A DNA stretch of 10,247 nt from PNAI01 sp964575715. Its GTDB lineage: Bacteria > Pseudomonadota > Alphaproteobacteria > Rhizobiales > Xanthobacteraceae. Within the stretch, counting starts at the first letter, position 1. Each line of letters begins with the position of its first letter. The stretch is taken from contig CAZNSG010000171.1 in the NCBI GenBank assembly GCA_964575715.1, positions 1-10,247 on the forward strand. Reading direction: 5' to 3'. A model generated the notes under the pieces. The model worked only from the letters and a program-made list of their open reading frames with translations. It searched no databases and was not told the origin of the DNA. The translations under genes were made by a program, and so were the position numbers. Positions 7,233-10,247 of this stretch are shown piece after piece.

Positions 7233-8620
7233 CCGGTGGTGGCAGGAAATGGTAGCGATTGAATGATCCGTGCCGACGCGGTTGTCCGCAGGTGACCTGC
7301 GTCGTCAGTAATTCCGATGGCTGCCAGCCACGCTTCAAATTCCGGTGCCGGACGCAAGCCAAGCAGACGGCGCACGTAGAGCGCGTCATGAAATGAAGTG
7401 CTCTGATAATTCAGCATGATGTCGTCCGCTCCGGGTACCCCCATTACGAATGTACATCCCGCGATCGCCAGCAGCGTGAGAAGTGCATCCATGTCGTCCT
7501 GATCGGCATCGGCATGGTTTGTGTAACAGACGTCGCAACCCATCGGAAGCCCCAGCAGCTTGCCGCAGAAGTGATCCTCAAGACCTGCTCGCGTAATCTC
7601 TTTTCCATTAAAGAGATATTCCGGCCCGATAAATCCGACGACAGAATTGACCAAGAGCGGCTTGTAATGCCGCGCTACGGCATAACATCGCGCTTCAAGC
7701 GTCTGCTGATCGACGCCTTGGTGGCTGCCTGAGGAAAGTTCGCTGCCTTGGCCGGTCTCAAAATACATTAGGTTGTCGCCAAGCGTCCCGCGATTAAGCG
7801 CCAGCGCAGCGTCAAGCGCCTCGTTGAGCACGCGCAGCGAAATCCCGAATGCCCGATTTGCGGCTTCCGTGCCGGCGAGCGATTGGAAAACCAGATCGAC
7901 CGGCGCAGAACGCTCGATTGCGGCGATTGTGGTAGTCACGTGCGCAAGGACGCACGATTGGATCGGCGCATCCAATTTCAGTCGCATTTCTTCCAGCATT
8001 GAGAGCAGATTCGTTACCGTTTCCACACTGTCGGTGACCGGATTGATTCCGATGACGGCGTCACCCGCCCCATACATAAGACCGTCAACGATACTGGCCG
8101 CGATGCCGGCGGGGTCATCCGTCGGATGATTCGGTTGCAGGCGCGTCGACAATCGGCCTTTAAGGCCGATGGTGTTGCGGAAGCGGGTGATTGTCCGACA
8201 TTTGGCGGCAACCGCGATCAGATCCTGGAGGCGCATGAGTTTGCTGACCGCGGCCACCATTTCCGGCGTAAGGCCCGGTCCCAGCGCGCCAAGTGTTTCC
8301 GTATCGGCCGCTTCGCTCAAAAGCCAATCGCGAAATTCACCCACGCTCATACTGGCTATGCGCGCGAACGCAGCCGGATCATGCGTATCAATAATGAGTC
8401 GCGTGACCTCGTCCGACTCATAGGGTACAACCGCATCGTTTAAAAACTGCCGCAGCGGGACTTCCGCCAAGGCCATCTGCGCAGCAACCCGCTCGGCGCC
8501 ACTCTCCGCACTGAGGCCCGCCAGCGCATCACCCGAACGCTGGGGCGATGCCTTGGCGAGCAAGGTTTTCAGATCGCGGAAAATATAATTCGTTTTGTCC
8601 AGCGTATGCGCGAAGCCCAC
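7229..8620 (-). CDS. eutB: Ethanolamine ammonia-lyase large subunit
   Basis: This 463-residue protein is the TIM-barrel catalytic subunit of ethanolamine ammonia-lyase, of full family length. The start is GTG at 8620. An in-frame stop lies about 30 bases upstream, and the resulting N-terminus (GFAHTLDKTNYIFRDLKTLL) aligns with the family's usual beginning. A G-rich GGGGGT sits about 9 bases upstream. Diagnostic segments are DGLMYGAGDAVIGINPVTDS (179-198), FETGQGSELSSGSHQG (287-302), LPMGCDVCYTNHADADQDD (358-376) and MGVPGADDIMLNYQSTSFHD (393-412). Arg160, Gln162, Asn193, Glu288 and Asp363 correspond, within one position, to active-site residues I recall from the E. coli enzyme. It is the first gene of the eutB-eutC-membrane enzyme cluster. 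No eutA reactivase, shell gene or regulator is adjacent. Confidence 0.97.
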   Translation of the reverse strand: MGFAHTLDKTNYIFRDLKTLLAKASPQRSGDALAGLSAESGAERVAAQMALAEVPLRQFLNDAVVPYESDEVTRLIIDTHDPAAFARIASMSVGEFRDWLLSEAADTETLGALGPGLTPEMVAAVSKLMRLQDLIAVAAKCRTITRFRNTIGLKGRLSTRLQPNHPTDDPAGIAASIVDGLMYGAGDAVIGINPVTDSVETVTNLLSMLEEMRLKLDAPIQSCVLAHVTTTIAAIERSAPVDLVFQSLAGTEAANRAFGISLRVLNEALDAALALNRGTLGDNLMYFETGQGSELSSGSHQGVDQQTLEARCYAVARHYKPLLVNSVVGFIGPEYLFNGKEITRAGLEDHFCGKLLGLPMGCDVCYTNHADADQDDMDALLTLLAIAGCTFVMGVPGADDIMLNYQSTSFHDALYVRRLLGLRPAPEFEAWLAAIGITDDAGHLRTTASARIIQSLPFPATTG

Positions 8621-8700
8621 GTCACCCGACCCCCAACCAAGGCTGGCGTGTCACGAATGAGGCCGGCATGCATAATCCGGCTCAAGTCCAGCGGACGGCG

Positions 8701-8729
8701 ATCCTAGGGCAAGTTCGAGCACTTGTTAA
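8701..8729 (-). promoter_or_regulatory. Predicted promoter of the eutBC cluster
   Basis: On the minus strand TTAACA (8724-8729; 5 of 6 to TTGACA) is separated by 17 bases from TAGGAT (8701-8706; 4 of 6 to TATAAT). Transcription would start near 8693 and give a leader of about 70 bases before the eutB GTG. The pair lies in the gap between the acetyltransferase and eutB, so eutB can be expressed independently of the upstream gene. Confidence 0.45.
8710..8725. promoter_or_regulatory. Operator-like inverted repeat in the eutB promoter
   Basis: CAAGT (8710-8714) and ACTTG (8721-8725) are inverted copies around six bases. They lie within the predicted promoter spacer and touch the -35. Binding here would block RNA polymerase. 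The arms are only 5 bp, so it may be chance, and no regulator gene is present in the window. Confidence 0.3.
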
Positions 8730-8783
8730 GAAATCACGCTTTCTTACCGAGTGCAGCGCCTTGGCGCCGCTGCCAAAAAGCAT

Positions 8784-9260
8784 TTAGCGCACCAATACCA
8801 CTGAGCTGGCTTGTTGGCGCAGCGGCACGCGCCAGTAGGTTTGCAGCAGCCGCTCCTTCTCCGGGAGCGAGACTTGGCGAAAGCCACGCCGGGCGTAGAA
8901 ACGAATGGCCCATACCGCCGCCGCCCAAGTGCCGACCAACAGCGGTCCCGCGGTCTGACTGCCGAGCGCCGCGAGGAGCGCGCCGCCGATACCTCGGCCC
9001 TGATAAGCCGGCTGCACATAGGCGTGGCGGATCAGGGTAACGTCACGTACCTGCTGCAGCCCCATGACGCCGACGAGGGTGTCGGCATCTTGCCAACCCC
9101 AGAATGCAACTCCGGCAGCGATCTCGGCCACGAGGTCAGACCGTGGCATGTAGGGCTCGTGCCAGCAATCGGTGGGGATCACGCCTTGGTAAACCTGGGC
9201 CGCCGCGTTGATGATGGCGTCGATAGCGCCAACGTCGGCTTGCGTGCAGGGACGCATCAT
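8784..9260 (-). CDS. GNAT-family N-acetyltransferase
   Basis: This 158-residue single-domain protein transfers an acyl group, usually acetyl from acetyl-CoA, to an amine acceptor. The acetyl-CoA pyrophosphate loop is QPAYQGRGIGGALL (83-96; core Q/R-x-x-G-x-G/A), and the C-terminal GNAT segment is AIRFYARRGFRQV (118-130). The length is typical of the family. The start has a double ATG (9260 or 9257) with GAGGAGGG at 9267-9274, six bases upstream, which fixes the start well. The acceptor is unknown. It precedes eutB by 163 bp on the same strand, but eutB has its own predicted promoter, so a functional link to ethanolamine use is not shown. Confidence 0.92.
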   Translation of the reverse strand: MMRPCTQADVGAIDAIINAAAQVYQGVIPTDCWHEPYMPRSDLVAEIAAGVAFWGWQDADTLVGVMGLQQVRDVTLIRHAYVQPAYQGRGIGGALLAALGSQTAGPLLVGTWAAAVWAIRFYARRGFRQVSLPEKERLLQTYWRVPLRQQASSVVLVR

Positions 9261-9266
9261 CGCGCA

Positions 9267-9274
9267 CCCTCCTC
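9267..9274 (-). promoter_or_regulatory. Strong Shine-Dalgarno of the acetyltransferase gene
   Basis: GAGGAGGG on the minus strand lies six bases before ATG 9260. It is the best ribosome-binding site in the window and decides that start. Confidence 0.75.
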
Positions 9275-9410
9275 GCGGGGTGGGCCAGCGCCAAACGACG
9301 GGTCCACGGCCAAGCTTACGCGAAGATCAAGATAGCACGTCCATTAGAATGGTGCGGTGACAGAATGCTCCGGTCACTCTGCCCCGCCAACAAGCGATGC
9401 TGGCATGGGC

Positions 9411-9445
9411 CCAAACAAAGAGCCCCGGCGATACGGCCGGAGCTC
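9411..9445 (-). terminator. Intrinsic-terminator-like hairpin on the minus strand
   Basis: Bases 9420-9429 pair with 9436-9445 (9 of 10 pairs, G/C-rich, 6-base loop). On the minus strand the stem is followed by TTTGTTTGG. It would stop minus-strand transcription coming from the right before the acetyltransferase gene. This implies a transcribed unit between about 9450 and 9900, although no convincing gene is seen there. Confidence 0.5.
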
Positions 9446-9557
9446 CTGTCAACGCCGTAGCATCCCTCTCTGGCGTGTTCGGCGATGACGTTATTCAATA
9501 TGCACGGAACGGCACACGTCACATTGAGGTAAATCAAACGCCCTCAAAATGGGCCAC

Positions 9558-9875
9558 TCAGAAAATTAAAGCGGCGCGAGTGCCCGCATTTTTTATTGCC
9601 ATGAATGCTGCTCCGGCATAACCAAATATAAATTCGACGCCGCTGACTCTGAGTTCACTCCATATCTCACCAGACGCAAATATTGCATAGCCGGTGCGTA
9701 TCACTCGCACAGGTGATGAAATGAACTGTGGGTCATGATGGACGACTGCATAAAAATAACACCGCACCCAACCGCTGAATTTCGCGATATCCGGGTTGAC
9801 TTTCTGCAATTCGAGACAGACGAATACGTTTACCGGAGTGAGGAATCCCAAGCCCAAGATCGTATCAAGTAACAA
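9558..9875 (-). CDS. Doubtful small ORF or gene remnant
   Basis: This 105-residue frame is unrecognised. It contains segments such as VNVFVCLELQKVNPDIAKF and EFIFGYAGAAFMAIKNAG. It has no ATG near its start: the only early starts are TTG codons, directly after a stop, with no clear ribosome-binding site. In its favour, a terminator-like hairpin lies about 110 bp downstream on the same strand. Against it, a short frame on the opposite strand (9735-9872) looks equally protein-like. It could be the remnant of a decayed gene or non-coding DNA. Confidence 0.2.
   Translation of the reverse strand: MLLDTILGLGFLTPVNVFVCLELQKVNPDIAKFSGWVRCYFYAVVHHDPQFISSPVRVIRTGYAIFASGEIWSELRVSGVEFIFGYAGAAFMAIKNAGTRAALIF
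9735..9872 (+). CDS. Doubtful 45-residue ORF
   Basis: This short frame begins with two ATGs (9735, 9738) and ends in TAA. It encodes an acidic peptide, with FRDIRVDFLQFETDEYVYRS at residues 16-35. The composition looks protein-like, but there is no clear Shine-Dalgarno (only GGTGATG some 20 bases upstream), no recognised domain and no partner gene. It lies antisense inside the doubtful minus-strand frame at 9558-9875, so at most one of the two is likely to be real. Confidence 0.2.
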   Translation: MMDDCIKITPHPTAEFRDIRVDFLQFETDEYVYRSEESQAQDRIK

Positions 9876-9932
9876 GGATCAACTGCGGCTTCGCTTTGAG
9901 GATTAGAGATTTCGCCAATCGGCAAATCACTA

Positions 9933-10033
9933 ATACCAACGGCGCTAAGTAATGACCGCCATTCTTCGAGGCTCGCTTCGCTCGCGCCTCAGGGGGACGG
10001 GGAAAGTGAGTCATCCATTCACGCCGCTGGTAT
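9933..10033. repeat. About 101 bp palindromic element with ATACCAAC-type tips
   Basis: The left end, ATACCAACGGCG (9933-9944), is inverted at the right end, CGCCGCTGGTAT (10022-10033), with 11 of 12 matches. Weaker pairing continues inward (ATGAC/GTCAT). The centre has a further imperfect hairpin at 9968-9990 (GAGGC/GCCTC around TCGCTTCGCT). Both tips abut TA. The tip sequence is shared with the elements at 295-386 and 3384-3507, but the interior differs, so it looks like another subfamily of non-autonomous element. Confidence 0.6.
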
Positions 10034-10178
10034 AATTAATTCTTCTCGAATTCGACTCAATCAAGCGCTGACCTCATAAGACTCGAAACTTTCTCCGAGC
10101 GAAATACTGACCTGAGCCCCTTCTTTCATCCAGTTGGAAGTAGAGCCCGAACGTCATTTGAGCCGTATTGGCTCGGTG

Positions 10179-10236
10179 ATGCAACGGGACGGGGCGCGGA
10201 GCCCATGGCGTAGCGCAGCGACCCGTCCCGTTGCAT
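10179..10236. repeat. Strong 15 bp inverted repeat
   Basis: ATGCAACGGGACGGG (10179-10193) is perfectly inverted at 10222-10236. The 28-base middle contains GTAGCGCAGCG, which on the other strand reads like the CGCTTCGCTACG loop of the palindrome at 27-77. A smaller hairpin, GAGCC-GTATT-GGCTC, precedes it at 10160-10174. The element may continue beyond the window edge. It is probably another extragenic palindromic repeat. Confidence 0.75.
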
Positions 10237-10247
10237 GGAGTCGCTGA

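Larger units (their letters stand above)
9876..10247. other. Non-coding, repeat-rich right flank
   Basis: Apart from the two inverted-repeat elements, no gene is seen. A 22-residue minus-strand frame (10129-10061, from ATG to TGA) sits between them and has no ribosome-binding site. It is too short to call. Confidence 0.55.

Noticed and set aside
8761..8776. TTGGC-N6-GCCAA inverted repeat just after the acetyltransferase stop, considered as a terminator
   Set aside because: There is no T-run after the stem on either strand in the needed direction.
9316..9621. Open frames of 73-74 residues on both strands upstream of the acetyltransferase
   Set aside because: They read through the terminator-like hairpin, lack ribosome-binding sites and show no recognisable motif.
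10061..10129. 22-residue minus-strand frame with a protein-like composition between two palindromic elements
   Set aside because: It has no ribosome-binding site, an upstream in-frame stop is close, and it is too short to recognise. It could equally be flanking DNA of the repeats.

Overview
The window looks like a chromosomal accessory or intergenic-rich stretch of an alphaproteobacterium, most likely in or near Bradyrhizobium/Rhodopseudomonas (Nitrobacteraceae). This is an inference from three things: the moderately high G+C, the style of the EutB/EutC proteins, and the many short dispersed palindromic repeats whose tips read ATACCAAC. No rRNA, tRNA, CRISPR array, complete insertion sequence or phage gene is visible.

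Layout: 1-478 is non-coding and repeat-rich. It holds a large inverted repeat, a weak terminator-like hairpin, an FNR/FixK-like palindrome and a MITE-like element. An APC-family amino-acid/amine permease lies on the minus strand (479-1843), with a good sigma-70-type promoter and an overlapping operator-like palindrome upstream. A secreted alpha/beta-hydrolase-like protein follows (2117-3151, minus). Next is a ~490 bp gap holding a second, better preserved copy of the MITE-like element. A cytosolic alpha/beta hydrolase (3642-4538, plus) is convergent with the next cluster.

The core of the window is a minus-strand cluster read from high to low coordinates: eutB (8620-7229), eutC (7232-6474, ATGA overlap with eutB), then 41 bp later a membrane-anchored alkaline-phosphatase-superfamily enzyme (6432-4660). 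That enzyme resembles LTA synthase, OpgB and phosphoethanolamine transferases. A promoter with an embedded palindrome lies just upstream of eutB. EutBC is the adenosylcobalamin-dependent ethanolamine ammonia-lyase, which yields acetaldehyde and ammonia. No shell-protein genes, eutA reactivase, aldehyde dehydrogenase or regulator are present, so this looks like the simple cytosolic form. The downstream membrane enzyme could be linked to it through phosphoethanolamine or lipid head-group metabolism, but that is inference from gene order only.

Upstream of eutB lies a GNAT acetyltransferase (9260-8784, minus) with a strong Shine-Dalgarno. From 9261 to the end there is no convincing gene. That stretch holds an intrinsic-terminator-like hairpin, two mutually overlapping doubtful small ORFs, a ~101 bp element with ATACCAAC tips, and a strong 15 bp inverted repeat near the right edge.

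No wholly new system stands out. The points most worth checking are the eutBC plus membrane-transferase operon, the ATACCAAC repeat family that creates spurious ORFs, and the two promoter-embedded palindromes.
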